NCBI RefSeq assembly: GCF_013201685.1
Contig: NZ_CP053844.1
Span: forward strand, 682,001 to 746,000
Reading direction: 5' to 3'
DNA length: 64,000 bases
Source: Campylobacter geochelonis
Lineage (GTDB): Bacteria; Campylobacterota; Campylobacteria; Campylobacterales; Campylobacteraceae
Shown: one piece after another, positions 1-9,437 of the stretch
Layout: each line of letters opens with the position of its first letter
How positions within the stretch are numbered: position 1 is the stretch's first letter
The notes under the pieces: model-generated
The model's database searches: none
Told to the model about the DNA's origin: nothing
Seen by the model: the letters and a program-made list of their open reading frames with translations, nothing else
Program-made: the position numbers and the translations under genes

Positions 1-665
1 TTGTTTTGCTAAATTTTACAGATAAAAGGCGAGATGTATTTACTCTAGCGCACGAGTTAGGGCATGCTTTGCATCAGTATTTGGCTTATGATGTTGGATA
101 TCTAAACTCATCAACTCCACTTCCTACGGCTGAAACTGCTTCTGTTTTTTGTGAAATGCTAGTTTTTGACTATATTTTACAAAGAGCTGATAAGAAGGAC
201 AAAACCGCACTTTTAGCCGGAAAGTTAGAAGATATTTTTGCAACTTTATATCGCCAGATAAATTTTACTACATTTGAACGCCGTATTCACGCTCATGATG
301 GCGAGCTAAGTAGCGATGAGATAAGCCAAATTTGGAGTGAAGAGTCAAAGAAAATGTTTGGCGATAGCCTTGTTTTAAATGATTATTATAAAATTTGGTG
401 GAGCTATATCCCACACTTCATCCATACGCCATTTTACTGCTATGCTTATGCGTATGCACAACTTTTAGTTCTTGCGCTTTTTGGACTTTATAAGAGTGGA
501 AAATGTGAGAATTTTGTCCAAATTTACACTGAGTTTTTAGCACTGGGTGGAAGTGTTTGCCCGCGCGATATGGTAGCTAAATTTAACCTTGATATAAACA
601 GTCGTGAGTTTTGGCAAATAGGTCTTAAAGAGGTTGAAAAACTAGTGGATAAATTTATATCTTAA
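1..665 (+). CDS. pepF: M3 family oligoendopeptidase (PepF-like), C-terminal part
   Basis: Zinc metallopeptidase that cleaves oligopeptides in the cytoplasm. The frame is already open at the window edge, so the N-terminal two thirds are missing; an apparent TTG near base 6 is internal. The zinc site HELGHALHQ is visible, followed about 25 residues later by the third ligand region (AETASVFCEML), the M3 pattern of HExxH plus a downstream Glu. The C-terminal part is helical, as in M3 enzymes. It ends 15 bases before the next gene and is probably co-transcribed with it. Family call is firm; the exact PepF label is by size and genus. Confidence 0.9.
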   Translation, partial: VLLNFTDKRRDVFTLAHELGHALHQYLAYDVGYLNSSTPLPTAETASVFCEMLVFDYILQRADKKDKTALLAGKLEDIFATLYRQINFTTFERRIHAHDGELSSDEISQIWSEESKKMFGDSLVLNDYYKIWWSYIPHFIHTPFYCYAYAYAQLLVLALFGLYKSGKCENFVQIYTEFLALGGSVCPRDMVAKFNLDINSREFWQIGLKEVEKLVDKFIS

Positions 666-679
666 AAAGGAGAAAATGT

Positions 680-1099
680 ATGTTAGAAAAGGTTTTAAAC
701 GATAGTGAGTTTGCTTTGATGATGCAAAGAAATGTCAAAGAGTGTGTGGAATTTTTGCTAAAAAAAGAATTTAGCTTTTCTGTAATGGCGAATTTAGAGC
801 TGGTTTTGTTTAATCCAGATTTGCCAAAAGAGATAAAAGATACATTTAAATTTCCAGCTATTGTTTTTGAACTTGGTGGATATACTTTACAAAGTGCTTT
901 TATAAAAGATGATGAGCTTAAATTTGAAGCTGGTTTTGGAGAGAATGATTTTGCCTCTGTTGTAAGCGTTCCATTAGCTTCCGTGATACAAATAGTAGTA
1001 GACAACAGCCCTATTTTGGTAAATTTTGCTATAACAAAGAGTAAAAAAGAGGATTACAAAAGAGCAAAATCAAGAAAAATTTTCTCGCTTGAAGAGTAA
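680..1099 (+). CDS. Small conserved protein, possible SspB-like ClpXP adaptor fold
   Basis: 139 residues, no signal peptide or membrane segment. The ATG at 680 lies 8 bases after the AAGGAG at 667-672; another ATG at 676 is out of frame. Residues about 60-110 read as alternating beta strands with GGYTLQSAFIKDDELKFEAG and then VSVPLASVIQIVV. This resembles the SspB pattern in which a substrate-binding sheet ends in a V.VP..A...I stretch. That similarity is by eye only. SspB delivers ssrA-tagged peptides to ClpXP, and smpB, clpS and clpA lie a few kb downstream, which fits but does not prove it. The C-terminal codons form one arm of a terminator hairpin. Confidence 0.6.
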   Translation: MLEKVLNDSEFALMMQRNVKECVEFLLKKEFSFSVMANLELVLFNPDLPKEIKDTFKFPAIVFELGGYTLQSAFIKDDELKFEAGFGENDFASVVSVPLASVIQIVVDNSPILVNFAITKSKKEDYKRAKSRKIFSLEE

Positions 1100-1110
1100 G
1101 CGAGAAAATT
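1078..1110. terminator. Bidirectional hairpin terminator
   Basis: A 13-bp perfect inverted repeat (1078-1090 and 1098-1110) with a 7-base loop, the arms being A/T-rich at the base and CTCGC/GCGAG in the middle. It overlaps the stop codon of the 139-residue gene and lies between convergent genes, so it can terminate both. Confidence 0.75.
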
Positions 1111-1114
1111 TATA

Positions 1115-1987
1115 CTACATAAATTCAGGTTCTTTTATAGTTATAAATTTATTCAATTTGTCTTCGTTTTCTTTTAACGAAACGACAAAAAGAGTTCTTT
1201 TTAGTTTTATATTTTCAATTTTTGCTTCAAAAAGTGTGCTATCTTTTATATATCTTTTTGCTATAAATTCAGGCAAGAAAGCAAAATATTGTTGATTGCT
1301 ATTGTAAATCAAAGCATTGATTACAGCAAGTGTGCTATCTAATGTATATGTTGCATTTAAATCCGAATATCTTATAGAATACCCACTAAAAAGCGCATCA
1401 AAATAAGTTTTTGAAGCATCTTTTATGAAATTTAATTTATACAAATCCTTAATAGCTAACTTTTTAGCCACTGGTTGGTTTGAAACTAAGACAAAGTTGT
1501 AGTCGTTAAAATGTTTATATATGATGTCTTTACCAAAATACTTATCATTTACTATAGCTAAATCGCACCTTCTATCCTCGATATATTTTAATATATCTTC
1601 TTCGTTTTTGACTCTAACATCGACGCCTAAATCAAATGTACTCGAAATATCGTCTAATATCAGAGGTATAATACACTCGTGAATAATCGGAGTTGTAGCA
1701 ACCACTAGTTTTGACTTTGCATTTTTTATATTTGATGCCTCTTCGCTGAAAACTTGAAGAGTTATCTCAAACTTTTGACAAAGCTCTTTGAATTTTTCAC
1801 CCTCTTTTGTGAGTAAAATGCCGTTCTTCTTGCGAAGAATCAAAGTTGCGCCTACTATCTCTTCTAACTTCTTCATCTGAAGAGTTACGGCTGGCTGAGA
1901 TATACCTAAAGCTTTTGAAGCTCTAGAGAAACTTCTCTCCTCAACTATAACCAAAAATGTGTTAATGATGTTAAAATCTGTAAACAT
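1115..1987 (-). CDS. LysR family transcriptional regulator
   Basis: 290 residues, a usual LysR length. The N-terminal winged helix-turn-helix is clear (FSRASKALGISQPAVTLQMK, about residues 20-39), followed by the linker helix and a periplasmic-binding-like effector domain that starts near residue 90 (LVVATTPIIHE). It diverges from uvrD across about 200 bases, where an autoregulatory operator would be expected, but I could not pick one out with confidence. Effector and target genes cannot be told from the sequence. The SspB-like gene converges on it from the other side. Confidence 0.85.
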   Translation of the reverse strand: MFTDFNIINTFLVIVEERSFSRASKALGISQPAVTLQMKKLEEIVGATLILRKKNGILLTKEGEKFKELCQKFEITLQVFSEEASNIKNAKSKLVVATTPIIHECIIPLILDDISSTFDLGVDVRVKNEEDILKYIEDRRCDLAIVNDKYFGKDIIYKHFNDYNFVLVSNQPVAKKLAIKDLYKLNFIKDASKTYFDALFSGYSIRYSDLNATYTLDSTLAVINALIYNSNQQYFAFLPEFIAKRYIKDSTLFEAKIENIKLKRTLFVVSLKENEDKLNKFITIKEPEFM

Positions 1988-2151
1988 TACAATTTCCTTA
2001 AAATATTGGATTTTTTATGCGTCTATTATTATATTGATATTTTTTAAATTTTTGATAAAGTTTTTTAATTAGGTTATAAATTTTTGAAATTATTTTCTAA
2101 TTAATTTCTTTAAGTAACACAAGCATAATGATTTTGTTAGAATTTTTTTGA

Positions 2152-2157
2152 TAAAAT
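2152..2157 (+). promoter_or_regulatory. Probable -10 box of the uvrD-clpA operon
   Basis: TAAAAT preceded by a T-rich run and TTGA, about 30 bases before the uvrD start. This is typical of Campylobacter sigma-70 promoters, which lack a strong -35 and have upstream T tracts. Confidence 0.5.
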
Positions 2158-2186
2158 ATTAGATTAAAATTTGCAAAAGAGAGACG

Positions 2187-4250
2187 ATGGAAAATATACT
2201 AAAAGGTTTAAACGACGAACAAATCAAAGCAGTAGAGCATATAGATGGTCCGATGTTGATACTTGCTGGTGCTGGAAGTGGCAAAACCAAAACCATAACT
2301 TCACGCCTTGCTTATCTTATAGCAAACGGCATAGCACCTTCTTCCACGCTCACTCTTACATTTACCAACAAAGCCGCAAACGAAATGCGAACTAGGGCGC
2401 TTTCTATGATATCGAGCAAGGTTTCAACCCCGCCTTTACTTTGCACATTTCACAAATTTGGACTTTTGTTTTTGAAATTTTACATTTCTGAGCTAAATAG
2501 AAAAAACAACTTTGTCATCATTGACACAGATGATAAAAAAAAGATTATAAAAGGCTTTGAGAGCGATATTTCTACATCTGTTTTATCAAACGAGATATCT
2601 AAATTTAAAAACTCGCTAGTAAGCGTTGAAGAAGCGGTTAAAACTGCTCAGATGTTTGGCGGGGAAGTTAGCAAACAAGCAAGCGGATACTACACAAAAG
2701 TGGCTGAAATTTATAAAAAATATGAAAATATACTAAAAAATGATAATTTGGTGGATTTTGATGATTTGTTAGCTTTACCTTATAAAATTTTAGATGCAAA
2801 TCCGACTTTATGTGATGAAATTTCAAACAGATATCAGTTTATCATGGTCGATGAGTATCAAGATACGAACGATTTGCAGTTTAAACTGCTTGAAAAACTC
2901 TGCTGCGCTCACCAAAATTTATGTGTAGTTGGCGATGATGATCAAAGTATTTATGGTTGGCGTGGTGCGAAGATAGAAAATATACTAAATTTCAAAGATC
3001 AGTTTAATAGCGTAAAACTTATAAAGCTAGAAAACAACTACCGCTCAAGTGAGCATATTTTAAATGCTGCAAACAACCTAATAGACTATAACCGAAACCG
3101 ACTTGGCAAAAAATTAGTAAGCACAAAAGAAAAGGGCGAAGAAATCGAGCTTTTTGAAAGCGATGATGAAAACTACGAAGCAAACAAAATCGCAAACGAG
3201 ATAACAAAACTAATCTCAAGTGGCGTTAATCCAAAAGAAATAGCCGTGCTTTACCGTATAAACGCACTATCTCGCGCACTTGAAGATGGTTTAGCAAAGG
3301 CTAGAATTCCTTATAAGATGGTTGGAGGAATGAAGTTTTATGAAAGAGCAGAGATAAAAGATATCATAAGTTATCTAAGATTGATTACAAACAACAGCGA
3401 TGATTTCTCGCTTCGCCGCATTATAAACCGACCAAAAAGAGGACTTGGTAAGGTTGGACTTGCAAAAATCGAAAAGCTAGCCTTTGATAGCAAAGCTTCA
3501 CTTTTTGATACGATTTCAAATTTAAGCGAAGCAGATGTTAGTAAAAAGGTTTTAAAAGAGTTAAAAGAGCTGGTTAAAAGCGTAAAATCACTAGCAAAAG
3601 TAGAAAATTTCTCTTTGATGATAGATAAACTTGAGGATAATTTTGGACTAAAGGCTTACTATAAAAGTTTAAATGATGGAAGCGATAGAGTTGCAAACAT
3701 CGACGAGTTTTGCGCCATGCTTAAAGATGAGATTGTAAATAACGCAAATTTCGAGCTTGAGGAGTTTTTAAACGAGCTTAGTCTTCAAAGCGAACAAGAT
3801 GCGATAAGCGATGAAGCCATTTCTATAATGAGCGTTCATGCAAGCAAAGGACTCGAGTTTGAACATCTTTTTGTTATCGGACTTGAGGAGGGATTTTTCC
3901 CGCTTATAGGCGATGGAAGCGATATAGAAGAGGAGAGAAGACTTGCTTATGTGGCTATAACTAGAGCTAAAAGTCATCTAACTTTAAGCCGTTCAAACAG
4001 TAGATTTTATAAAGGCAAAAGAGAAAGGCTAAATAAAAGTAGATTTTTAAGTGAGGCTGGGCTTTGTGAAGGTTCTTTGGTTTTTGAAAAGAGTGATGAT
4101 CTTAAAAAAGGGGATTTGGTTAAGCATAAACTCTTCGGTATGGGAAGAATAATTTCAATAACTAAAATCAAAAATGAATCAAAACTTAAGATAAATTTTG
4201 GCGGTATTAACCGTGAGATTATGTCAAGTTTTGTTGAGAAAGTCGTATGA
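2187..4250 (+). CDS. uvrD: UvrD/PcrA-type ATP-dependent DNA helicase
   Basis: Superfamily 1A 3'-5' helicase for repair and replication restart. All signature motifs are present in order: Walker A AGAGSGKT (residues 27-34), motif II DEYQDTND (about 222), motif III GDDDQSIYGWRGA, motif IV LENNYRSS, motif V SVHASKGLEFEHLFV and motif VI YVAITRAK. The last 50 residues (KKGDLVKHKLFGMGRI) are the Tudor-like tail found in UvrD/PcrA. At 687 residues it is slightly shorter than E. coli UvrD. It overlaps truB by 4 bases (ATGA), so translation is coupled. An out-of-frame ATG-like start just upstream was ignored. Confidence 0.95.
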   Translation: MENILKGLNDEQIKAVEHIDGPMLILAGAGSGKTKTITSRLAYLIANGIAPSSTLTLTFTNKAANEMRTRALSMISSKVSTPPLLCTFHKFGLLFLKFYISELNRKNNFVIIDTDDKKKIIKGFESDISTSVLSNEISKFKNSLVSVEEAVKTAQMFGGEVSKQASGYYTKVAEIYKKYENILKNDNLVDFDDLLALPYKILDANPTLCDEISNRYQFIMVDEYQDTNDLQFKLLEKLCCAHQNLCVVGDDDQSIYGWRGAKIENILNFKDQFNSVKLIKLENNYRSSEHILNAANNLIDYNRNRLGKKLVSTKEKGEEIELFESDDENYEANKIANEITKLISSGVNPKEIAVLYRINALSRALEDGLAKARIPYKMVGGMKFYERAEIKDIISYLRLITNNSDDFSLRRIINRPKRGLGKVGLAKIEKLAFDSKASLFDTISNLSEADVSKKVLKELKELVKSVKSLAKVENFSLMIDKLEDNFGLKAYYKSLNDGSDRVANIDEFCAMLKDEIVNNANFELEEFLNELSLQSEQDAISDEAISIMSVHASKGLEFEHLFVIGLEEGFFPLIGDGSDIEEERRLAYVAITRAKSHLTLSRSNSRFYKGKRERLNKSRFLSEAGLCEGSLVFEKSDDLKKGDLVKHKLFGMGRIISITKIKNESKLKINFGGINREIMSSFVEKVV

Positions 4251-5065
4251 ACCGCCTTTTTGTCGCAAACAAGCCAATGGGAGTTGGCTCAAATCACTTT
4301 TTAAGCAAGCTTAAAAGAAAATATGGTGTTAAAAAAGCTGGTTTTTCAGGCACACTTGATCCGTTTGCAAGTGGGTGCTTGATAGTAGCTTTTGGCGAGT
4401 TTACCCGCTTTTTTCGCTTTCTTAAAAAAACTCCAAAAATCTATCAAGCCACTATCTGGATAGGCGCAAGTAGCCCAAGTGGCGATAATGAAAATATAAA
4501 AAGTGTTGAAAAACTTCTTGCATTTCATTCAAGTGCGATTGAGCTGATAGCTAAGAGTTTGGTTGGCGAGCTTGAGTATATCCCACCTAAATTCAGTGCT
4601 AAAAGAGTTGATGGTAAAAGAGCGTATGAACTAGCTAGAAAAGGCGATGAATTTGAGCTTAAAAAAAGCGTTATGAGCGTTTATAGCTGTGAGATAATCT
4701 CATATATGCATCCGTTTTTAAGCTTAAGACTAAGCGTTAGTGAGGGTGCTTATATACGTTCATATGCTGAACTTTTTGCTAAAAAATTAGGCGTTAATGC
4801 GACTTTAAGCGCGTTAAAAAGAGTAAGTGAGGGTGAGTTTAAATTTGAAGATGAAAAGGCGTTAAATCCGCTTGAGTATCTAAATTTAGCTCCAAATTTA
4901 TATCTTGGAAATTTTGATGATGTAAGACTTGGCAAAAAGCTAAATTTGGTTGATTTTAAAAATCAAAATGATGGCGAATACTTACTAAATTTAGACGATT
5001 TGCACTCTATAATCAAGATAGAAAATGGCAATGTTAGCTATCTTTTAAATAGGATAAAAATTTGA
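4247..5065 (+). CDS. truB: tRNA pseudouridine(55) synthase TruB
   Basis: Makes pseudouridine 55 in the T loop of tRNAs. The catalytic motif FSGTLDPFASG is intact with the nucleophile at Asp38, followed by the KFSAKRVDGKRAYELAR substrate loop and SEGAYIRSYA. 272 residues, close to other epsilonproteobacterial TruB proteins, which lack the long PUA tail of E. coli TruB. It overlaps uvrD at the start and ispE at the end by 4 bases each. Confidence 0.95.
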   Translation: MNRLFVANKPMGVGSNHFLSKLKRKYGVKKAGFSGTLDPFASGCLIVAFGEFTRFFRFLKKTPKIYQATIWIGASSPSGDNENIKSVEKLLAFHSSAIELIAKSLVGELEYIPPKFSAKRVDGKRAYELARKGDEFELKKSVMSVYSCEIISYMHPFLSLRLSVSEGAYIRSYAELFAKKLGVNATLSALKRVSEGEFKFEDEKALNPLEYLNLAPNLYLGNFDDVRLGKKLNLVDFKNQNDGEYLLNLDDLHSIIKIENGNVSYLLNRIKI

Positions 5066-5820
5066 AAAGTTACGCAAAGATAAATGTTTTTTTAAAAATC
5101 GTCGACACAAGAGCCAACTACCACGAGATAATCTCTCGCTTTGTTTTGCTGCCAAATTTATATGATGAGATTTCGTTTAAAAAAGCAGATTATAATGATG
5201 AGCTTATTATAGTTTCAAATGTCAAAATAGATGGAGAAAACATCATAAAAAAGGCTTTTTTAGAGCTTTGTAAATTTGGGTTTAAAAATGAGCTAGAGGA
5301 GTTTTTTAAAACTCATGATGTGGTGTTAGAAAAAAATATCCCTATGGGAGCTGGACTAGGTGGCGGAAGTAGCAACGCAGCGTCTTTTTTGCACCTTGTA
5401 AATGATACGCTTAAGTTAGGTTTAAGTACAGAAAAACTTGTTGAAATCTCAGCTAAAATCGGCGCTGATGTGGCGTTTTTTGCATCTGGGTTAAAAAGTG
5501 CAAATGTTAGCGGCATAGGAGAAGTTATAAGCGAGTTTGAAGATGATGAGTTGGATTTAGAAATATTTACACCTGAAATTTTTTCATCTACGGCTTTGGT
5601 TTATAAGGAATTTAGAGCAAATTTTATGGACAAAATGGATAAAAATTTAGCTTTAAATTTAGTAAATTTAAGCTCAAGCGAGATTTTACAAGGCTATAAA
5701 AACTATGAGTTAAACGATCTTTTGCTTCCTTGTCAAAAGCTCTATCCAGAGCTAAATTTAGGCGATTTTGAGTTTTTAAGCGGGAGTGGAAGTAGCTATT
5801 TTAGAGTAAAAGGAAATTAA
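5062..5820 (+). CDS. ispE: 4-diphosphocytidyl-2-C-methyl-D-erythritol kinase IspE
   Basis: ATP-dependent kinase of the MEP isoprenoid pathway, GHMP kinase family. The phosphate-binding loop PMGAGLGGGSSNA is at residues 94-106; the N-terminal SYAKINVFLKI motif carries the conserved Lys, and GADVAFF holds the conserved Asp. The TTG start overlaps the truB stop (TTGA). At 252 residues it is about 30 shorter than the E. coli enzyme, with all active-site blocks retained. Confidence 0.93.
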   Translation: MKSYAKINVFLKIVDTRANYHEIISRFVLLPNLYDEISFKKADYNDELIIVSNVKIDGENIIKKAFLELCKFGFKNELEEFFKTHDVVLEKNIPMGAGLGGGSSNAASFLHLVNDTLKLGLSTEKLVEISAKIGADVAFFASGLKSANVSGIGEVISEFEDDELDLEIFTPEIFSSTALVYKEFRANFMDKMDKNLALNLVNLSSSEILQGYKNYELNDLLLPCQKLYPELNLGDFEFLSGSGSSYFRVKGN

Positions 5821-5823
5821 ATT

Positions 5824-6288
5824 TTGAAAGATTTAGCAAGAAACAAAAAAGCCCTTCACGACTTTAGCATTTTAGAAACTTTTGAAGCAGGTATTGTGCT
5901 AAAAGGTAGCGAAGTTAAGTCGTTGCGTATGGGAAGGGCAAATTTAAAAGATAGTTTTGTGCGTATTATAAAAGGCGAGATGTTCTTGCTAGGCGCCCAT
6001 ATAAGCTATCTTGAAAGCACAAACGCGCACTTTAGACCAGATGAAAAAGCTCCTAGAAAACTTTTGATGCACAAAAAGCAGATTGATAAACTTTTTGGAA
6101 GTGTTAGCAAAGATGGGCTTACAATCGTGGCTTTAGCTCTTTATCTAAATGAAAAAAACAAAGTAAAAGCCAAAATCGCCCTTGCAAAAGGTAAAAACAT
6201 CCACGATAAAAGAGAGACTTTGAAGAAAAAAGATGCCGATCGTGAGGCAAGAGCGGCGATGTCAAATTTCAGTAAAGGTAAAATTTAA
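5824..6288 (+). CDS. smpB: SsrA-binding protein SmpB
   Basis: Binds tmRNA and delivers it to stalled ribosomes for trans-translation. The motifs [17 protein letters not shown] and [18 protein letters not shown] and the basic tail [18 protein letters not shown] are all characteristic. 154 residues, TTG start 3 bases after ispE. Neighbours clpS/clpA, and possibly the SspB-like gene, belong to the same protein-quality pathway. Confidence 0.95.
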   Translation: MKDLARNKKALHDFSILETFEAGIVLKGSEVKSLRMGRANLKDSFVRIIKGEMFLLGAHISYLESTNAHFRPDEKAPRKLLMHKKQIDKLFGSVSKDGLTIVALALYLNEKNKVKAKIALAKGKNIHDKRETLKKKDADREARAAMSNFSKGKI

Positions 6289-6301
6289 ATAAAGGATAAG
6301 T

Positions 6302-6925
6302 ATGAAGAAGTATTTAGCAGCTATTTTAGTAGCTTTTGTCTTAGTTGGTTGTAGTCAAAACGACTCATCGCAAACCGATACAACAACAACTAAACCAAGT
6401 AAAAACGCCTCTTACAAAGTTGGCGATAAAATTTTGCTTAAAAGCGTAACTGGTAATGAAATCACAGTAGTTAGAACAGAAAATGGCTTTAAACTCGATG
6501 GAAATGATAAAATGGTTATGTTTGATATATTTGGAACTTTTTGTCAGCCGTGCCGTGATGAAGCGCCACACTTGATGAATTTCCAGCTAAAACATAGTGA
6601 TGATTTTATGATGATAGGGCTAATTCATTTTGAAGATGTTGATAATCAATACATTATCGATAATTTCTCTAAAAACTACAACGCTTATTATTTTATAGCG
6701 AACTCAAAAGATAACCCAAATGAGCGTTTGATAAATCAAATTTTAAAAGATATAAGCTATAACCATGCGATTGCTTTACCGTTTAAAGTGCTTTATAACA
6801 AGGGCGCTCCAGAGATACTTACTGATAATGAAATGCGAGTTCCAGAGGGTAGAAAATACTACTTAGGTTCGGTTAGTACACGCATTTTAGAAGTAGATTT
6901 TAATAGGATAAAAAATGCCAACTAA
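6302..6925 (+). CDS. Thioredoxin-fold lipoprotein (TlpA-like)
   Basis: 207 residues with a lipoprotein signal ending in LVGC (Cys17), then a Ser/Thr-rich linker and a thioredoxin-fold domain. The active site reads FGTFCQPCRDEAPHL, a CxxC in the TlpA/ResA position with the usual acidic and Pro-containing follow-on. It is therefore probably a membrane-anchored periplasmic thiol-disulphide reductase, perhaps in cytochrome c maturation or general redox repair; the partner is not evident. It overlaps clpS by 11 bases. C. jejuni has a similar gene at the same place beside clpS. Confidence 0.85.
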   Translation: MKKYLAAILVAFVLVGCSQNDSSQTDTTTTKPSKNASYKVGDKILLKSVTGNEITVVRTENGFKLDGNDKMVMFDIFGTFCQPCRDEAPHLMNFQLKHSDDFMMIGLIHFEDVDNQYIIDNFSKNYNAYYFIANSKDNPNERLINQILKDISYNHAIALPFKVLYNKGAPEILTDNEMRVPEGRKYYLGSVSTRILEVDFNRIKNAN

Positions 6926-7208
6926 GAGTGAAGTCTTAGAAAAAACTAAAACTTTTTTGCCAGAGCTTTACAATGTTATTTTGCATAACGATGATAAAAC
7001 AACTATGGATTTTGTAATCGAAATACTCATGAGCATTTTTAACAAAAGCTTTGATGATGCCGCTAAAATCATGCTTGAAGTTCACAACCACGGCAATGCA
7101 GTATGCGCAACTTATACCAAAGAAATCGCGCTTAGCAAGCAAAGAGCGGTTATAGAAGCTGCAAAAGCTGCAAATTTTCCACTTAAATGCACGATAGAAA
7201 AGGAGTGA
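6915..7208 (+). CDS. clpS: ATP-dependent Clp protease adaptor ClpS
   Basis: 97 residues. Carries the ClpS signature YNVILHNDDKTTMDFVIEIL, in which the NDD and following residues form the N-degron pocket, and the ClpA-binding stretch MLEVHNHGNAVCATYTKEIA. It hands N-end-rule substrates to ClpA, which is encoded 1 base downstream. Start ATG lies inside the end of the upstream lipoprotein gene. Confidence 0.95.
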   Translation: MPTKSEVLEKTKTFLPELYNVILHNDDKTTMDFVIEILMSIFNKSFDDAAKIMLEVHNHGNAVCATYTKEIALSKQRAVIEAAKAANFPLKCTIEKE

Positions 7209-7209
7209 A

Positions 7210-9375
7210 ATGTTAGATTCGCATATAACTTACTATCTTCAAGAAGCTAGCAATTTTGCTCGCCAAAACAACCACGAGTATATAACAACAGAGCATCTTT
7301 TATATGTTATTTTGACTATGGATGATGATATAGATGCGATTATAACTAATCTTTTTGAAAAGACAAATACGCGAGATTTGATAGATAATTTAAGCCTTAT
7401 CATTTCTAAAAATCCAAAAGTAGATAAAGGCGTTATGCCCACTCTTAGCTACTCTCTTGAGATTATTTTAAACAACGCAAGCATGTCTTCAACAATTTTT
7501 GATAGTGCTACATACATCCAGACTTTGCTAAAAGATTCGACATTAGACTCTGCAAAAGTTTTGCAACATCATGGCATAAACAGCTTTAACATAGCTGGTA
7601 TAAGCTTAGATGATGAAAATGAGTTTGAGGAAAATGAGCATAAAGAAGATGAGTCTTTTTTATCTAAATTTAGTATAAATTTAAACCAAAGAGCCAAAGA
7701 TGGGCTTATCGACCCGCTTATAGGCAGACAAAAAGAGATAGATAAAACCTTAGAAACTCTTTGTAGACGCAAGAAAAACAATCCCATTTTAGTTGGTGAG
7801 GCTGGAGTTGGAAAAACAGCCATAGTAGATGGAATCGCCCTTAAAATCGTCAATGGCGAAGTGCCAGACAGACTTAAAGAAAAAATCGTTTACGCACTTG
7901 ATAATGGCGCGCTAATAGCAGGGACAAAATACAGGGGCGATTTTGAAGAGAGGCTAAAAGGCGTGATTGATGAGCTAAAAAAGGATAAAAATGCAATTCT
8001 TTTTATAGATGAAATTCACACTATCATAGGCGCTGGCGAGGTTAGTGGCGGTGGTTTGGATATGGCAAATATCTTAAAACCATCGCTAACGCAAGGTGAG
8101 ATTTCATGTATCGGCGCTACAACTTATGCTGAGTTTAGAAATTTTAACAAAGACAAAGCGCTTGCTCGCAGGTTTTCAAAAATCGATATTAACGAGCCTG
8201 GTTTAGAGGATAGTTTTGAAATTTTAAAAGGCTTAAAAGGGCGTTATGAGGCTCATCATGAGGTTAAATTTAGTGATGAGGTGCTAAAAACTGCGGTTGA
8301 ACTTGCTAAAAAGTATCTAACAGATAAATTCTTGCCAGATAGCGCGATTGATTTGATAGATGAGACTGGCGCGTATTTTTCTCTAAGTCAGAAAAAAGGC
8401 GCAAATGTTAAAAAAGAGGACATTATAAACACCCTTTCAAAAAGTGCAAACATAAGCAACATCTCGCAAAACAAAGATAACACGACTGTTTTAAAAAATC
8501 TGGAAAAAAACTTAAAAAGCCAAATTTTTGGGCAAGATGAGGCGGTGGTTGCGCTTTGTAAAGCTTTGATGCGCTCATATGCGGGACTTAAAAATGATAC
8601 TTCGCCCATTGGTGTGTTTTTATTTACCGGAAGTAGCGGTATAGGAAAGAGCGAGCTTGCAAAGGTTTTAGCTCAAAATTTAGGAGTGAATTTCGAGCGT
8701 TTTGATATGAGTGAGTTTATGGAGGCTCATAGTGTTTCAAGGCTGATTGGCTCTCCTCCTGGATATGTCGGTTTTGAAAGTGGTGGCGTACTTACGAATA
8801 ATATTAAAAAATACCCATATAGCGTGATTTTGCTTGATGAGATAGAAAAAGCTCATCCAAATTTGGTAAATATCTTTTTGCAAATTTTTGATAACTCAAA
8901 TTTGACTGATAATACAGGTTCAACGACGGATTTTAAAAATACAATCATCATAATGACATCAAATTTAGGCACGAAAGAAGCCCCGCAAATGGGCTTTACA
9001 AAAAATGATGAGTATAAAATCCAAAGCGCTATAAAAGAGTTCTTTGCGCCTGAGTTTAGAAACCGCATAGATAATATCATAAATTTTAACCCACTAAATA
9101 ACGAAATTTTGCTTAAAATAGTCGAAGCAACCATAAAAGAGTTGCAATCTCGCCTTAAAAATATCAAAATCAAAGTTTCAAAAGAGGCAAAAGAGTATTT
9201 TATAGCCAAAGGATACAGCGCGGAATTCGGCGCTAGAAATCTAAAACGAGTCGTAAATACTCAAATCAGCGATGCTATAAGTGGCGAAATTTTATTTGGC
9301 AAACTTAAAAATGGTGGAAATGTAAGCGTTGATATGAAAGATGAAAATTTAGAGTTTAAATTCGCAAGTAATTAA
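7210..9375 (+). CDS. clpA: ATP-dependent Clp protease ATP-binding subunit ClpA
   Basis: Hsp100 unfoldase partner of ClpP. The N-terminal double Clp repeat starts with ITYYLQEASNFARQNNHEYI. AAA domain 1 has Walker A GEAGVGKT (about residue 196) and Walker B ILFIDEIHTIIGAGEVSGGG. AAA domain 2 has TGSSGIGKS (about 473), the pore region GSPPGYVGFESGG and VILLDEIEKAHP. 721 residues; the lack of a long middle domain separates it from ClpB. It is the last gene before the non-coding stretch that precedes the cas operon. Confidence 0.95.
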   Translation: MLDSHITYYLQEASNFARQNNHEYITTEHLLYVILTMDDDIDAIITNLFEKTNTRDLIDNLSLIISKNPKVDKGVMPTLSYSLEIILNNASMSSTIFDSATYIQTLLKDSTLDSAKVLQHHGINSFNIAGISLDDENEFEENEHKEDESFLSKFSINLNQRAKDGLIDPLIGRQKEIDKTLETLCRRKKNNPILVGEAGVGKTAIVDGIALKIVNGEVPDRLKEKIVYALDNGALIAGTKYRGDFEERLKGVIDELKKDKNAILFIDEIHTIIGAGEVSGGGLDMANILKPSLTQGEISCIGATTYAEFRNFNKDKALARRFSKIDINEPGLEDSFEILKGLKGRYEAHHEVKFSDEVLKTAVELAKKYLTDKFLPDSAIDLIDETGAYFSLSQKKGANVKKEDIINTLSKSANISNISQNKDNTTVLKNLEKNLKSQIFGQDEAVVALCKALMRSYAGLKNDTSPIGVFLFTGSSGIGKSELAKVLAQNLGVNFERFDMSEFMEAHSVSRLIGSPPGYVGFESGGVLTNNIKKYPYSVILLDEIEKAHPNLVNIFLQIFDNSNLTDNTGSTTDFKNTIIIMTSNLGTKEAPQMGFTKNDEYKIQSAIKEFFAPEFRNRIDNIINFNPLNNEILLKIVEATIKELQSRLKNIKIKVSKEAKEYFIAKGYSAEFGARNLKRVVNTQISDAISGEILFGKLKNGGNVSVDMKDENLEFKFASN

Positions 9376-9399
9376 ATTTATAGGCTGCTTTAAAAATTT

Positions 9400-9437
9400 A
9401 GATACAAAATATAAGTTAAGGCTTGTGTTTTGTATCT
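9400..9437. terminator. Hairpin downstream of clpA, possible terminator
   Basis: AGATACAAAA at 9400-9409 pairs perfectly with TTTTGTATCT at 9428-9437 around an 18-base loop. A long T run does not follow immediately, so it may be a weak terminator or an RNA-processing hairpin. Confidence 0.4.
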
